DNA of 64,000 nt from Sarcomyxa edulis. Lineage: Eukaryota; Basidiomycota; Agaricomycetes; Agaricales; Mycenaceae. The notes under the pieces are model-generated. The model worked only from the letters and a program-made list of their open reading frames with translations, was not told where the DNA came from and did not search any database. The position numbers and the translations under genes were made by a program. The DNA is taken from the NCBI GenBank assembly GCA_009761415.1, contig QUOL01000006.1, forward strand, positions 992,001 to 1,056,000, given 5' to 3'. Below are positions 11,325-23,990 of the stretch, in pieces (the first letter of the stretch is position 1; every line of letters starts with the position of its first letter).

Positions 11325-11910
11325 GTTGTGTGACGGCCGTGCCATCACGGTCACAGTCCGACCCTCTTGGCAATTTTCAAGTTCTTAGTTCGTCGACTGA
11401 GGACTCGGTCACTCGCACCCCGCAATGACTGCATAGACAAAACTCGGTGGTTATTATTTCCACTGATGTGTCTCTAGAAGTCTTTCGATGGGAATTTTAC
11501 CGGGATCATCTACCTTTCTTGCCTCAAGAAATCTTGGGCCTCGGAAACGACTAGCAGTTCGAATGTCATGTCAACCGCGCACGACCCCCTGTGAACATTG
11601 AGCTCGGTATAATGACACGATGTCGTGTTCATCCACTGCAAAGAAAGCGGTCTAAACCCTGTCTCAGCTCCTCCTGCGCAGAGCAAAGGAGAGGGCTCCT
11701 GAATGACGCTGGCGGCGGGAGACTGGGCGGCTGGAGACTGTAAGCAGGCTATGTCGCCATACCCAGGCCTCCTGCGCCTATTATGGGCGTACATCTATGA
11801 TAGGGGATGCTACTTGCAATTATGCAACCCCTGTGTGCAGCAGTTCTGGGCATCCAATCACGATAAGTATCCCCGGCTTGACTTTCACTGTCAAGTCTAC
11901 TATCGTCTCC
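11325..11910. other. Intergenic region upstream of the GT-B gene
   Basis: Flank of the TIR insertion and the promoter region of the gene starting at 11911. Short overlapping frames exist on both strands, but none has a recognisable product or splices into a longer one. Confidence 0.4.
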
Positions 11911-14181
11911 ATGGCGCCTCTGTGCTTTGCGTATTATTGTTCTGGACACGGTACGCCACATCAACTCGTTTTGTCACTGAAATGAACTATAATCAATCAG
12001 GCTATGGACATGCCACTCGTACATCTGCATTCGCCTGCCATTTGCGATCCCTTGAGCTATCAGAGCGTCCCACCATATATATAGTATCTTCAGCACCTGA
12101 ACATGTCTTTGCCGACAGTATTGCTCAAGGTGCACTGTATCGCAATGCTGACATTGATCCCGTCATCGTGCAACCCCTTGCGTAAGCTAACAACCATCAT
12201 ATTCCATTGATACCTCATCTGAAATACTGCAGGTATCGCGTCGATCGCCAGAAAAGTATAGACGGTCTAAAATCGTTCCTACGATTTAAGGATCAAAAAC
12301 TAGAGCAGGAAGGTCGCTGGTTATTGAAGATTGAAGCAGATTGTGTGCTCAGTGATGCAGCGTTTCTTGGCTGGTATGTTCGCATGACTTTCCACAAAAG
12401 AAACACACTCTCAGTTCTATCTCTCAGTCTAGCAGCGAATGTTGTCGGAATTCCCTCCATTCTTATCACCAATTTCACGTTCGATTCCGTTTACAGTTAC
12501 CTCTCCACGGACCGTCTTGACGTCTCGTCCTCCCTAGAGCTGAATCCGGACATTCCAATACCCCTTGCCATCACCAATCCTCTTGTAGAGCAGATGCACG
12601 CGGGCTACCGCTGCGCTGACTTGCTCCTACGTCTTCCTGGTTGCATTCCCATTCCCTCCTTCTCTGTCACCCCCTCTCTGCCCTCACCTGCTTGGGTGGA
12701 CCCAAAAACTAATCATTTTTATCCGAAGATAATTTCCTGCTTAGATCAACCACCCTCACTATACACCCTGTATCCTCCACTTCCGTCTCCTAATCCTTCT
12801 TCAGATCAACACTCTTGCAGAGCGGTCCGCGATGCGCCTCTTCTCGTCCGCACTCCGACACCTTCTGCCCAAGTATACTCAGTAGCCGGTCGAGCACGAT
12901 TCCTATCTTCCCTCGGTATACCAGCCGATAGGCACGATCCAGCTACCACGAAAATACTTATCGTCTCCTTTGGCGGGCAAGCGTTCTTGAGGCCTAGTCG
13001 ATCGGCTAGCCTTACTCCCAGCAGGCCCTCTACTCCGAACATCAACGGGAAGGACACCAGGCCCAAGCTCATTAGGTCACCCAACACCTGGCAGTCCGGT
13101 CCCATCATCAATTCGAGTATACTACGCCACCCCGAAAAGGCGCTCAAAGTACCGTATGCGGTCAGCAGGCTCAGTATCATCGATGATGGCATTACTACCG
13201 CAGAAGCCTCATACCGCGCCACTCTCGTCATTCGTGCAGATAGTAGGCTCGGCGATTCCAATCCGTCTCCCAAAATACTCACTCCATCACCGTCGCCTAG
13301 GGCCACACCCATGCTTCTTCCCGAGTTTGATCTGAATTTAGACATTCCTCGACGCCCCGTTCTCCGTCGTCTCGCTACGCCTTGTCATATATGGGTCCCC
13401 GGTGCTCCCCCAGCTTTGAAACCCCGTGCTTCTCCTCCCACCTCTCCTTCGGAACTGCCGACGATGCGGACATTGTCCTTGCTGTCCTCAGAAGTCCAGG
13501 AAGATGAGAAGTCACAACTTGAGTCTGATCTCGACGACATCGTTGAGTTGCTTCCCGACCCTTCGTGGATCGCCATTGTCTGCGGGGTGTCGAAAGAGCA
13601 ATGGAACGACTATGAAGATGGTAGCAATTCCGAACTACCAGAGGGGTTCTATGTTGCCCCAAAGTACATATACATGCCTGATCTTACGGCTGTGGCCGAT
13701 GTGCTTCTGGGAAAATTGGTATGTGCTGACTGCATACTTCCTTCGTGTCCTATATCTTATTTCTCGATGTGCTCTAGGGCTATGGGACTGTGGCAGAATG
13801 CGTGGATTCGTGTACGCCTTTCGTATATGGTACGTCGTAATCTCTTACCGTTTAATTGTCTTCTTACCCGTCGGACTATATCAAGTCTCTCGTCCACTCT
13901 TCATCGAAGAACATGGTCTTCGACTGCTGCTCGATCGTGAAGGGGTGGGCTTAGAGTTGTCACGACAGAACTATGAAGCAGGGCAGTGGGCGAGTGCGGT
14001 GTCTGAGGCGTGGTCGAAAGGCAAAGCGGCTAAGGCGAACAAACGGAAAGAAGGAATCGACGCTAAGCCGGACAAGAGAATTGAAGAAGGGAGAGAAATG
14101 GCGAAGACGACTGTAGCTTGGGTCAAGGAGTGGTGGGCTCATCGTACGACTGACGAGGTGGCGCCCAGCTTTAGGTCCTAA
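11911..14181 (+). CDS. GT-B fold protein, L-arabinokinase N-domain-like
   Basis: Six exons join in phase to 666 residues: 11911-11950, 12001-12181, 12233-12373, 12428-13718, 13778-13829, 13886-14181. The first junction creates CSGHGYGHATRTSAF, the N-terminal glycine/histidine motif of MurG-like and L-arabinokinase N-terminal glycosyltransferase-fold domains. IYIVSSAPEHVFADSIA, ADCVLSDAAFLG and IPSILITNFTFDSVY follow, the expected first Rossmann-type domain. A Ser/Pro-rich low-complexity insert (about residues 280-480) precedes the C-terminal part with SWIAIVCGVSKEQW, GYGTVAECV and FVYVSRPLFIEEHGL, typical of the second GT-B domain. No GHMP-kinase domain follows, so it is not a full L-arabinokinase. 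Sugar substrate unknown; probably cytosolic (no signal peptide or membrane segment seen). Confidence 0.8.
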
Positions 14182-14470
14182 TATCATCTCGCCTCGAAAC
14201 TATATAATCTAATATTTTCATCTTTCTGTTCCCTGGGTTCGATTGGTTGGAGGCCTCATAATTGTCGTCCAATGATTTCCCATAAAACTGAGCAAGTGAT
14301 CTCAAATTGCCGTCAAGCTCCATATGGATTATTCAATATATATGACTCTCTATATCTCCGTAGGTATGTGGACGAATGCATTATAATCGTGAGGAGGATG
14401 ATGCAGCAGTGCGATGTATGTGATGTATGTGCATGTAGACAGAGCAAGTCCATAAGGTCGCGAAGTTCCC
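14182..14470. other. Intergenic region between convergent genes
   Basis: Holds the 3' ends of the GT-B gene and of the GH16 gene on the opposite strand. Nothing else is visible. Confidence 0.4.
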
Positions 14471-15876
14471 TTACTCGTATATGTTCATGAAGCTGAACGC
14501 GAAGTATGCCTGCTGGAAATCAGAGGGGTTTTCGGCCACGAATTCTGTGAAGAGATACATGAGCTAATGCGGTGTTATTCATCAAATTGGGATGATTACC
14601 GTCGCAAGTCCCGGAACAGCCAAGGTTTGTGTAACTGTCTGCTCCAGCCCAGCTACCGCCTTTGAAAAACAATGAGGTCAGTCCGTCAATTTATCGGATT
14701 TTAGCAAGAAACTTACATAGATCGACATCGATGATGATATTGTTTGGCCCAAAATATGTGTCGTAGTCACAAGTGGTGTTTGGGAACCAAGCCATGGGGA
14801 TCCCCTGTGCGACCGAAGCCAGTGAGTTGAAAAAAGTCGAAGCGAAGGCTAATCGACGTACCCATGAATCGGTGTCAACAGACTTTGCTGAGGTTGACGC
14901 ATCCGTAGGGAGGGAGTCGTCACCGTTAGCCCAAAACCAGACTTTGATGAAGTCGCTATTACGCTCCAAAGCATAACTAAGATGAACGCGAATAGTTAAG
15001 CAGGGGAACGTATAGTATAGGAGAGTGTAGACTCACACTCCGCCGCCATTGTCGTTGAAGCTGGTACCGAAACTGTTGGCTGTCTTAGATTCGACTACAC
15101 AGCCGTGATAGCCTACGTCTCCTGTGGTTGCTCCACAGTCGGTGGATGCAGTATATCTACGCTGAATAAGAATAAATGCTACATTGGATAGATAAGATCG
15201 CGTACCCTGTCTGGTTTTGCCCCGACGATGGAATGGTACATCCTGATGGAGACACAAGAGTTAGCGGGGCTTGACTCGGGATGGCGTTGGATCGACGTAC
15301 CATCGCTGGTGTGTAGTGTGACATCATTGTAAGTCTGTGTGTTGACGCCTTCGATGATATCAACTTCGCCCTGTGGTGGAACGATCAACGCAAGGATAGT
15401 CGATGAGTAAAATGCACGTACATTGGTGGGAGAGTTAGCACCGCCTTCCCACACAGAGGGCCATGTACCACATCCCGTCGGCATGTGGGTGATGCTGAAT
15501 CTGTCATTTCCAACAATAGAGGTTAACTGGAGTCAAATTGTGGAAAGGTGTATACGTACACGGCGACATGGGTAGTGTAAGTTGTTGTAGACCGAAGTCG
15601 AACAGAGGGACGGCCGATATCTGTTGATGCATTATAGGTATTGGTATGATCTGCGCGCATGACGAAGGTAGAATCGGTGTAGTATGTCAACTCTTTCGTT
15701 TGTGCAGTAGATTTGGTGACATAGTCGACAAAACCGCTGGTAGGGTCGGTGATATTCTGGTAAGCAAAGAAGGTGTTAAAGTCGTTGCCGACAATGTTCT
15801 CAGTCCGAGTATAAGTGTCAGCGAGCACGGTGCGCGCAATGGATGCAGCGATGATGGAAAGAGTGACTGTTTTCAT
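14471..15876 (-). CDS. Secreted GH16 endo-beta-glucanase
   Basis: Predicted secreted glycoside hydrolase of family 16, acting on beta-1,3 or mixed-linked glucans of its own or other cell walls. The N-terminus MKTVTLSIIAASIARTVLA is a signal peptide. The first exon runs 15560-15876; at least seven more follow. The catalytic exon begins GEVDIIEGVN, containing the E-x-D-x-x-E nucleophile/acid pair. Before it comes THMPTGCGTWPSVW, as in fungal laminarinase-like enzymes. Later exons give DVGYHGCVVESKTANSFG, SDFIKVWFWANGDD, GIPMAWFPNTTCDYDTYFG and the end ...FQQAYFAFSFMNIYE, all usual for the family. It is divergent from the GT2 synthase at 16287, 410 bp between the two ATGs, so two wall-polysaccharide genes share a promoter region. 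Confidence 0.85.
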
Positions 15877-16286
15877 GGTCCTAAGATTTGTCGGTGGGAG
15901 AAGGTAGAAAATGGCAGTGAGGAAAAATGCGGAGGAGACCTGGACTGAGTGAGTAGCAATAGGGGCGATCATGATCGAGTGATCGACAAACGATCATGAT
16001 CGATCAAAAGCGGGTATCCAAAAGGAGAATGGTTAATTTTGGCGGCTTCTGACCGGATTCGGACGGAAAGAACTTTGTCTTGAACTGCGACGTGTTTGCG
16101 CTGTACTTGGTGTGTTATGTCTGCGGTACCAAACCTCCCCCTGCTCTGGGCAATTTGATGACTCTTTTCGATCATGGTCCTGACGGATCGCACTTCTCTA
16201 TGGGTCTCATCCGCTCAAAGCCTTTCCGCTTCGAGGCCATGGGGTTATAATCCGAAATTTTATTTTTTCCACTCATCGTCCCCACC
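15877..16286. promoter_or_regulatory. Divergent promoter of the GH16 and GT2 genes
   Basis: The 410 bp between two divergent ATGs contain two identical perfect palindromes, CGATCATGATCG, at 15966-15977 and 15991-16002, centred 25 bp apart, with a partial third copy (CGATCATGGTC) near 16169. Such paired dyads are the form of a homodimer binding site and are candidate shared control elements. The factor is unknown. Confidence 0.5.
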
Positions 16287-19200
16287 ATGCCACAACGCCC
16301 CCAGATGTCCCATATTCCCGTGGGCAGGAATGTTCATGTGGATTACTCTCCTTCGACGACCGGCTCATCCACTCCCTATGAGTCCCATATGTTACTAGAC
16401 AAGTCTCACAACCTTGATCCTCATAACTTGCACCGCTCCTTACGAAAACTTAATTCAATGAACGTGAGTTCGACCATTTCTACGCCCAATTCCATTCTAA
16501 CTTGTTGTCCTCCCCTTCCAGAGCACTGGTGCTGTAGCCTTACCTATCTGGAGACGTAATAGAACAGATTTTGGCCAGAAACCTGACTCTTCACTGGTCT
16601 CCCCCCCAACCTTTACCCCCTCCCTCGTCTCTGCGTCTACTAGCTTCTCTGTCGACGACACAGCGATTTCAAGCAAGGAGCATCGGTTCGGGAAGAATGT
16701 CGACCCCCTCGGTATATACGATCCCACGCACATGGAGCATGTCCCTGCTTGGAAATCTATCTCCAACCGAAGCAGTATCTCATCGTTTTCCGATTCCCCT
16801 GTTCTACTCCGTTCTTCCTCCGTAGAGTCCATCTCCACTGGTGTATCTGACGGCACCTCCTCTCCTCGTTCCGAGGACGTCTTCAGCGAAAGCACTCTGA
16901 ACCACATCGACCATCGAAGGCGTCAGAAGCTTCCGGGGAGAAGGCTTTCTCATATTTCTGAGAGGATTATTGTAGATAATGTGTCCACCACTACTCTCAA
17001 TTCCACAACCGAGATCGAACCCGAGCCACTGTTTGACGAGTACGGCGACGAGATCCCCCCGATGCCGACTTCTTGGGTGGAGATCGACCCTGCAATCCCG
17101 GTCGTCTATCCAAACGCATCGTCATGCACCGTCAACGTCGTCGCGGGAACACATCCATGGGCTGTCCCTCCCTTCCACATCTCGCAGCGTCCCGTTCCTC
17201 AGATCCACACTTGGCGCGCTACCTTCAAGATCGGCATATCGCTCTGTATAGTGTCTTCCCTCATCGTCGGATATGTGGCCAAGCTAAAACTTGCCACGGT
17301 CGGTCCGTGGTCATTTGGAATGTACGGTCTGTTGCTTTGCCTCGGTATGTTGTTCAAATCCAATTCTACAACTCCCAATATCTCATGTAGATTCTAGACT
17401 TCGCTGTCCAGGCAGGCGCTGCAACCCGAAATCGTCACCATGCCTCTAAAATCTCCAAAAACTCCAAAGTGACTGCGCTCGTTAATGAGATTAAGGCACG
17501 GAAGGCGGCTGGTGTCGAAGGTGATCTTACCGCTGGATTGGAAGTACCTGAGATCAGCATCGCTGTTGTCGGCTACAGAGAAGACGAAGAGGCTTGGATC
17601 AAGGTCAGGTCTTCCAGCATCTTATCTCTCATTCGTTCGCTGACCCTTTCCATTCAATAGTGTCTCCAAAGTCTTCAGGCCCAAGAGACACCCATCAAGC
17701 ACATCATCGGTGTCATCGACGGGAATGACCCGCCAGACATCGACATGGCCAACTCCTTCGGGAAAGCCTTCCCTGAAGATGAACGTCTCATCGTCCATCT
17801 CCCAGTCCTTCTCTCCGTCATGTACACTGAGAAGTATTGGCAGACGATCAAGGAACTTGGTGTCGTAGCCCCGACTAGGTGGGAGTATTTCAAGATGTGG
17901 TTCACACAAGCTCCTCGTGACGGTCAGGGCGCTGCTCACGAGAAGGCATGGAATCATACTCTCAACTACCTGCATGAACGTTCCGAAGCCGAGGGCTGGA
18001 AGAACTGGAAGGCATTATGTTTCTCTCAGCCACACGGACACAAACGACATGCTATGTTTACGTCCTTCCTCGTTGGAGCCTATGCTCTTGGTACGAGAGA
18101 CGCCATGCTCACCACCGATTCCGACACCTATGTCCACGCCGACGCCGTAACCCACCTCTTCTCTCTCCTCAAGAGTGACGATCGCCTCGCAGGAGTCACT
18201 GGAGACGTACGCATCTGGAACAAGAAGGACTCTTTCCTCGCCCGGATGTCGTCTTTGCGGTATTGGTTTGCATTCAAGTGAGTCTTTTTTTCGTCTCTAT
18301 CTTACATCCTTCTCATCTCGTTTCTGTAGCGTTGAACGTGGTTGCCAAAGCAATTTCGGTTGTGTCGGCTGCTTGTCCGGACCCCTTGGCCTTTACAAGA
18401 TGAGCGATCTCATGTCCATCTTAGGTCCTTGGATTCTGCAGTCCTTCCTCGGCAAAGACACTACCTTCGGCGACGATCGTCATCTCACCAACCGTATCCT
18501 TTCCCTCGGTTATCGTACAGGCTACAACCATCTCGCTATCTGCGAAAGTGACACTCCCGCAGGTTACGTTCGTTGGGTCAAACAACAAACACGCTGGTCG
18601 AAGAGTTTCTTCCGAGAAGCTTTCTGGTTCCCTAAGAGTTTCGCTTTCCAGGAGTTTTGGCTTACGGTCGAGACTACCAAGCAGTTCATGTATCCGATGA
18701 TCCTTACCGCCACTGTTCTCAAGATGATTTACTCCCCGAGGAATTGGATCTACCCTGTCCTATGGGTTTCGACCTTGTTCGGCGTCGCATTTATCAAGAG
18801 TACCTACGGTGTCATCTGTATGCGTGATCCGCAGTACTTCTTGTTCGGTATATACGGATTCATGGTCAGTGTCTGCTTACAGAAGTCTGCTCGTTCTTGT
18901 TCTAACGAATTATTATATAGTACTTTTTCGGTCTATTACCCTCCAAGCTGTTCGCCGGATTCACCGTCGGTATCACAACCTGGGGCACTTCTGCGAGATC
19001 AAAATCAGAAGTCAAGAGGCCGGAAAGTTTCTATTCTCGTACCACTCATATTGGACAGTGAGTCATCTCCGCCATAACCTATCGTGTCATTGTCTAATCC
19101 CTATGCCAGCCTTGCTACATGGTACACCGCACTCGCTGTTGGCCTCGCTTACTTCATGTCCTCCATCTTCCAGATGCCGTACCTGTGGTTGATCGCCCTT

Positions 19201-19884
19201 GCCGCATTCCCTGGAATTGTTCATCTGTATTACGACGTCATCACCGGAGAATCGGCATACGCTTTCTACGTGGTTCGCAAGTGGTACAAGACGAAACGCG
19301 CACAGGTCTTCAACACGGCGACTGTCGACGTCGAACAAGCACGGACCAAACCTACGAAGACCAAAACCAAGACTGGCTTCTTGCATCCAATCTTCCGATC
19401 CAGAGTCATCGCTCCTGAACCTGCTCCGTATCGCGCTACCGCATCTTTGGCAAGCACGGACGTCACTTCGACTAGTTACTTCGGTGCATCAGGCGACTCA
19501 CTTCCCACTCTGTTACCCTCAAGGACTACATCCACTCACAGTATTGCAGAGCTTAGCTTCGCCGAGAACCCCAGCCATACAATCAGACCTGAGAGATCGT
19601 CGGATTCCATGGCCAAGGTCAAACCGGACCCGATCACCCTCATTGATGTCGTGTATCCCAAGCCGCTTGATCTAAAGAGTTTACTTCCCTCCCTCACGAT
19701 CAACAACGATACGGTCGCCTTGCCCGAGATGCACAAGGCTAGTGGACGTTACTCTATATCGGGTGCTCCTTCGAAACGGAGGGGTACCATTCTTACGGAC
19801 GAGGACGATCCCAAGTCGGTCCAACTTTCTCCGATACCGGAACGCCCACGCAGGAATACATTGCGCGCAGCGGGACGAGCTTAG
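16287..19884 (+). CDS. Family 2 glycosyltransferase, Cps1/hyaluronan-synthase-like membrane polysaccharide synthase
   Basis: Seven exons join in phase to 1089 residues: 16287-16463, 16522-17344, 17398-17603, 17661-18277, 18330-18864, 18921-19057, 19110-19884. A Ser-rich cytosolic N-terminus (about 300 residues) precedes a first membrane pair (ISLCIVSSLIVGYVA, WSFGMYGLLLCL). The GT2 catalytic core has EISIAVVGYREDEE, the acidic TTDSDT motif, SGPLGLYK, GKDTTFGDDRHLTNR with the catalytic acid, and the product-binding QQTRWSK. C-terminal hydrophobic segments follow, then a basic, Ser-rich tail. This is the order of processive synthases such as chitin and hyaluronan synthases; the closest named relative I know is basidiomycete Cps1. 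Product not determinable here. The divergent GH16 glucanase suggests wall remodelling. Confidence 0.9.
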
Positions 19885-20135
19885 GTTATTTATCCACTAA
19901 TATCATGTTTTCATAGCTACCTGTTCCCTCACTTATACTAATATACGCGTACGCTACCGTACACAACCCCATTCGTTAATATACATGTTCTGTTCCGAAT
20001 TGCATGTTGGCGACATTGCTGCTGAGTCACAAGTTCCAAGATCAAGAAAATATATGTCGGTTCGGCATCGACGTAACAAGCCAATGTAACACTCGTACGA
20101 TACGTTCTCTAGAGATATAGCAACCTCTGTAAAAT
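19885..20135. other. Short intergenic region, convergent
   Basis: Three-prime ends of the GT2 gene and the M28 peptidase gene. No further feature seen. Confidence 0.4.
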
Positions 20136-22014
20136 CTATTCAGAAAGCTCGAATCCAGCCGCGTGAAGAAGGGTAGCAAACTGTCAAAAGCAAAATCAAC
20201 CCAGGTTCTCTCGTTGACAGACGAGAGACATACTTGTACTTTCGCGATGGATTTCACCTGATCGAGATCATACCCCTCACGGTCGCTGAGGTCACCTGAG
20301 TTGTGGTACATGGGATCAGCGACTAGATAACGCAGCGATGTAAGTAAGGACTTCGAAAGGAGCGCGAACTAGGCTTACTGGGTCCTGCACGTTCGAAGAC
20401 TTGAGTAGCAGGGAATCCTTGTTCATGGAACGACTTCGAAGGTACTTGTTAGAGCTCATCTGTATCACAGAAAGCGAAAATCAAGTCGTACCTGGTGGTC
20501 ACTGCAGCATGCCGACGTGAACCCAACAGTTAGCTCTGGGCTATAAATAGCCGACATATTTGACACAAGGCTGGTCACTTCAGGCGTCCCGATGCTGTAT
20601 TGAAAGAAATAAGTTTTAGGGTATCAGAGCGACGCAAGGATGTCTACGAACATGTCTGGTAAGCCGAGTTGAACTGGCTCTCCGGGAGCACGGTAAGCCA
20701 ACATATCAGCTTGGATCATCACGGTGATATTGGCATCCTTTTCCCGTAGCTCGCCTACAAGATTGTGAAACGACATTAGTGATCTAAACCAATAGAAGGT
20801 GAGATATACTAACGAGCGTACGCTCTCGAGCCGAGTAAGCCCTGTTCTTCACCAGCGAATGCACATAATTCCACGTTGCTGTGGAACTCAACACCTTTGC
20901 GCGCTATTGTACGGGCAATAGCGAGGAGAGCGGTAGTTCCGGAACCTATGTCATGCAGCAATGAGTTATCGTAGAAGTTGCCAAATCACAAGACCTACCA
21001 TCGTCGTCACCACCCGGCGCTCTTACGGATCCAAACGAGCCTCTTGAATCATAATGAGCGCTTAGCAATACAGTCGCAGTGGTGGGGACAGTTGGCGCGT
21101 AACGGCTAATGAAAGGTGTCAAATTTGCACATGCCTAGAATTAGTTTTGTGTACCAGATGACATTGGGTGCAAAGCCTGCTAGGAAAGGTTTGAGTTCGC
21201 ATTCAGCACCGGTATCTTCGAATCGATCCTTTAACCACGTGGCTGCCGTCCTCGAACCACTTGCGAAAGAATGCCGGGATACGATGCCAGACTTGCCGTC
21301 CTCACCGGTGAGGAAGCGTATATCGTTCAACATCTGAGGGACCGACTGAGAGAAACACCCTGCCATCAGCTAAGCCGAAGAAGGAGATAATACAAGACTG
21401 ACGATATTGTTGACGATGGAGGCCACGGTGGGGTCAAACTTCACCGTCGATAACAAGTATTTGACGTAGTCCACAGCAGATGAAGGAACTGGCTGAAACG
21501 TAACAGGAGATGAGGGTAGTAAGGTCGATTTCCAGAAACGAGGAAGCATTGTGTCAATGACTGACGCTGCCTCGCGCGAAACGGATAGAAGAGCAGAGGA
21601 GTGTGATCTATGAAGTATTTCGTATCCAAGCGAGAGTTTCGGGACATTGAGTACATCCTGTTCTGGAGAACTGGGATATGTTGTGCCTCCGTTGGCTAAC
21701 CGTTCGAGGAGAATGTCAAAGTCGCTCTCATCAGATTTGAGAGACTCCTCGACTGACTTCTCCTCTATCCAAACGAGTTGCTGAAGATCACGAGGGATCT
21801 CTACAATGGATGCAGAGGGGGAAAGAGTATCGACCACCCAGGTGTCTAAACACGCGCTGTCAGGTAGGAACACACTGTTCGGTGCCCCTGTTCCCCCGCC
21901 ATAATTTCCATAGAAAAATTTTGCCAAACACGAGTCGGCGACGGAATTGAAGTTTGCTGGATCAAATGGCGTTACGAGTAGGAGAGCACCAAGAGCAGCC
22001 AAAGTTGCAGCCAT
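20136..22014 (-). CDS. M28-family zinc metallopeptidase (secreted aminopeptidase type)
   Basis: Predicted secreted M28 exopeptidase releasing N-terminal residues, as in fungal leucine aminopeptidases. The ATG at 22014 is followed by a signal-peptide-like MAATLAALGALLLVTPF; an ATG at 22071 would add a basic stretch and hide the signal. A pro-region of about 220 residues leads to ...DGKSGIVSRHSFASG, then the catalytic exons. Zinc ligands are visible as the His of LSAHYDSRGS, the Asp of PGGDDD, the Glu pair of FAGEEQG, the Asp of IQADMLAY, and a late His (CCSDHQ or YHNSGD). The last exon reads FATLLHAAGFELSE and stops at 20136-20138. About eight exons, separated by short introns; borders between the catalytic exons were read by motif only. 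Confidence 0.8.
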
Positions 22015-22940
22015 CTTCGACGTTGAACGTTGAACGATAACGAGTTGCGGCTTGGCAACGTCACGCGTCACGACGAGTCGCTTCAGATCACGGTACTAAG
22101 TCCTCTCGTCTATATTTAGAGGCACACAACTTGCGAAAAACTTTGATAAAGCAGATGAAACGCTCCTCGGAGCCAACGAACACGAATGGATTAATGCATC
22201 AGTGCAAGAGAAAGGCAGTCTACATGTATCTAATCGACCGATATGATCCTCTGCAGTTTGAGCTCGGTGTTACGTCTTCTTCGACGATTTGAGCCAGATT
22301 GTCCTAGAAAGACGCTGGGGTATAGACAGCCTGGAGATCGAGGGATGCGCCGGAGAATTTCCTTCCATGATTGTTCCCCGAGAACGGAATAGAACAGAGC
22401 AGTGTGCGTATTGTTTGTGAATGCGCCCCGAGTTCAAGTAAATCTCGGCATGCTCCCGCGTCATGGAAGGATATAAGATGACCTCGGTGTGGTTTGCGAT
22501 GGCTTCCCGAGGTGTGGGAGCCGTGGGTCCTTGCGTCGACAAGCTCGAGGGAGGTTACACGGTGAATCGGCGCATCCCAACGATAATATTCGCGCAGGCT
22601 TCAAGGCAGATGTCCATGACGTAGATGGACATGGTAGAGTTGCACGTTTACTACGTACGAAAAAGGATAAGTCAATAAGAAGTCGAAATGATAGATATGA
22701 TTAGACTTACCTTTTTTCAATCTGCCTATATGTTGGCGAGCAAGGGCCCGCCTCGCCTCGACATCGAGCACAATCAATCGGCATTTCTTCCTCCCATTCT
22801 TTCACTTCCGTCCAAGAGGGAGCCACAAGCTCGAGGCGCCGAGTCTCGAATCCGGAGAGAAAACGGAAACAAAAAAAAGAATTCGGAGGCAATATGATGT
22901 GTATGGTCCTCGATACGTGTGGCGTCCCTTTCTCCCATCT
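22015..22940. other. Intergenic region with one doubtful small ORF
   Basis: Upstream of the M28 gene. A 90-codon minus-strand frame at 22270-22542 (MSTQGPTAPTPREAIANHTE...) is ungapped and not obviously low complexity, but I cannot place it in a family or attach upstream exons with normal introns. It could be the last exon of a lost gene. Confidence 0.3.
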
Positions 22941-23300
22941 CATCCCTCCACCAACTAGTCCAGTTCCAATCCTACCCATCGAGTCCATCCCCAAGAGTCC
23001 TGGTCCAATCGTGGTAGGTCCGTCCTGTCCTGGTCGGGTCCATCCTAGTCCCGGTCCCGGTCCTAGGTCCTGAACGAGATCCATCCTGACGGTCCATCGG
23101 TATGGGTCCTGTCCTGAGAGGGATCCATCCCGGTAGGTCCTGGAGGTCCTGGTCGGGTCCTAAGTTCGGTCCATCCTCAAGGTCCAAGGTCCTGGTTGGC
23201 TCCGTCCTGGAAAGTCCTGTCGGTCCAAGGGTCCATCCTGGTGGTCCTGGTCCTGGTCCTGGTCCTGTTCTTGTCGATCCTGGTCGGTCGGTATGTCCCC
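22940..23300. repeat. GGTCC-rich degenerate tandem repeat
   Basis: GGTCC or GGTCCTGGTC recurs more than 20 times in about 350 bp, ending in a tighter run near 23241-23270. Gly/Pro-rich frames seen on both strands are by-products of the repeat. Confidence 0.7.
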
Positions 23301-23560
23301 CAGAATCAAATTGTGCACGCCCCCAAGACCCAAATATTCGTTCAGGAAGATCGATACAGTGCCCCAAAACCCCGTGATGCGCAGCCCCCAGAGCCCAAGA
23401 TATATCATGATTTCACAGCCATACAATGCCCCAGAGCCCTTTATGCCAAAATTCACGACGAACACGCGACGATGCCAACAGGCTGTATATTTTGACCCCC
23501 AAGATCCCCAGACATAGCAAGATGTCGTTCATCAATAGCCCCCAGAGCCCAAAAAATTGG
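23301..23560. repeat. CCCCAGAGCCCAA-type dispersed repeats
   Basis: Six imperfect copies of a CCCC(A/C)AGAGCCCAA word spaced 40-50 bp apart directly follow the GGTCC repeat. The two may be parts of one decayed element. No coding content. Confidence 0.5.
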
Positions 23561-23990
23561 ATGGCACCACATCCACGAGAAGAGACAACAGGACAGGGAC
23601 GAGCAAGGATACTAAGAGACTAGCAAAAGATATCCGTAGATGATGACGTCGCGGAACTCCTACTCATCCCAGAGGGATGGCTTGCGGAGCCGGTCTCGAA
23701 ACCAGGTACTTCAAATCTTGTAGACTCCGTTCTCTCCTGCTATGAGAACGCGACTGCATCGGAACAGAAGATTAGCTAGATCTTCGTTCGACCGTCGTTT
23801 TGAGCCCGACATCACGTCGAGTTTGGGAAGTTTAGGAGGGCGGGACGGTGGCTGACAATTTTTGCCATTCCCTGGAAGGAGAAGGGAGAAGATGGGGGTA
23901 AGCGACGCGCGTCGCGATGATGAGGTGCGTGTGTATGAGATGCGACTCACAATGCACAAACTATTCCTAGCTGTCGATCCGCAAAGACAT

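Noticed and set aside
12806..13345. 179-codon minus-strand frame
   Set aside because: Antisense to the long exon of the GT-B gene, which has family motifs and consistent splicing; the antisense frame has none.
22707..23465. Gly/Pro- and Asp/Gln-rich frames on both strands
   Set aside because: They are translations of the GGTCC-type tandem repeat, and each strand is equally open.
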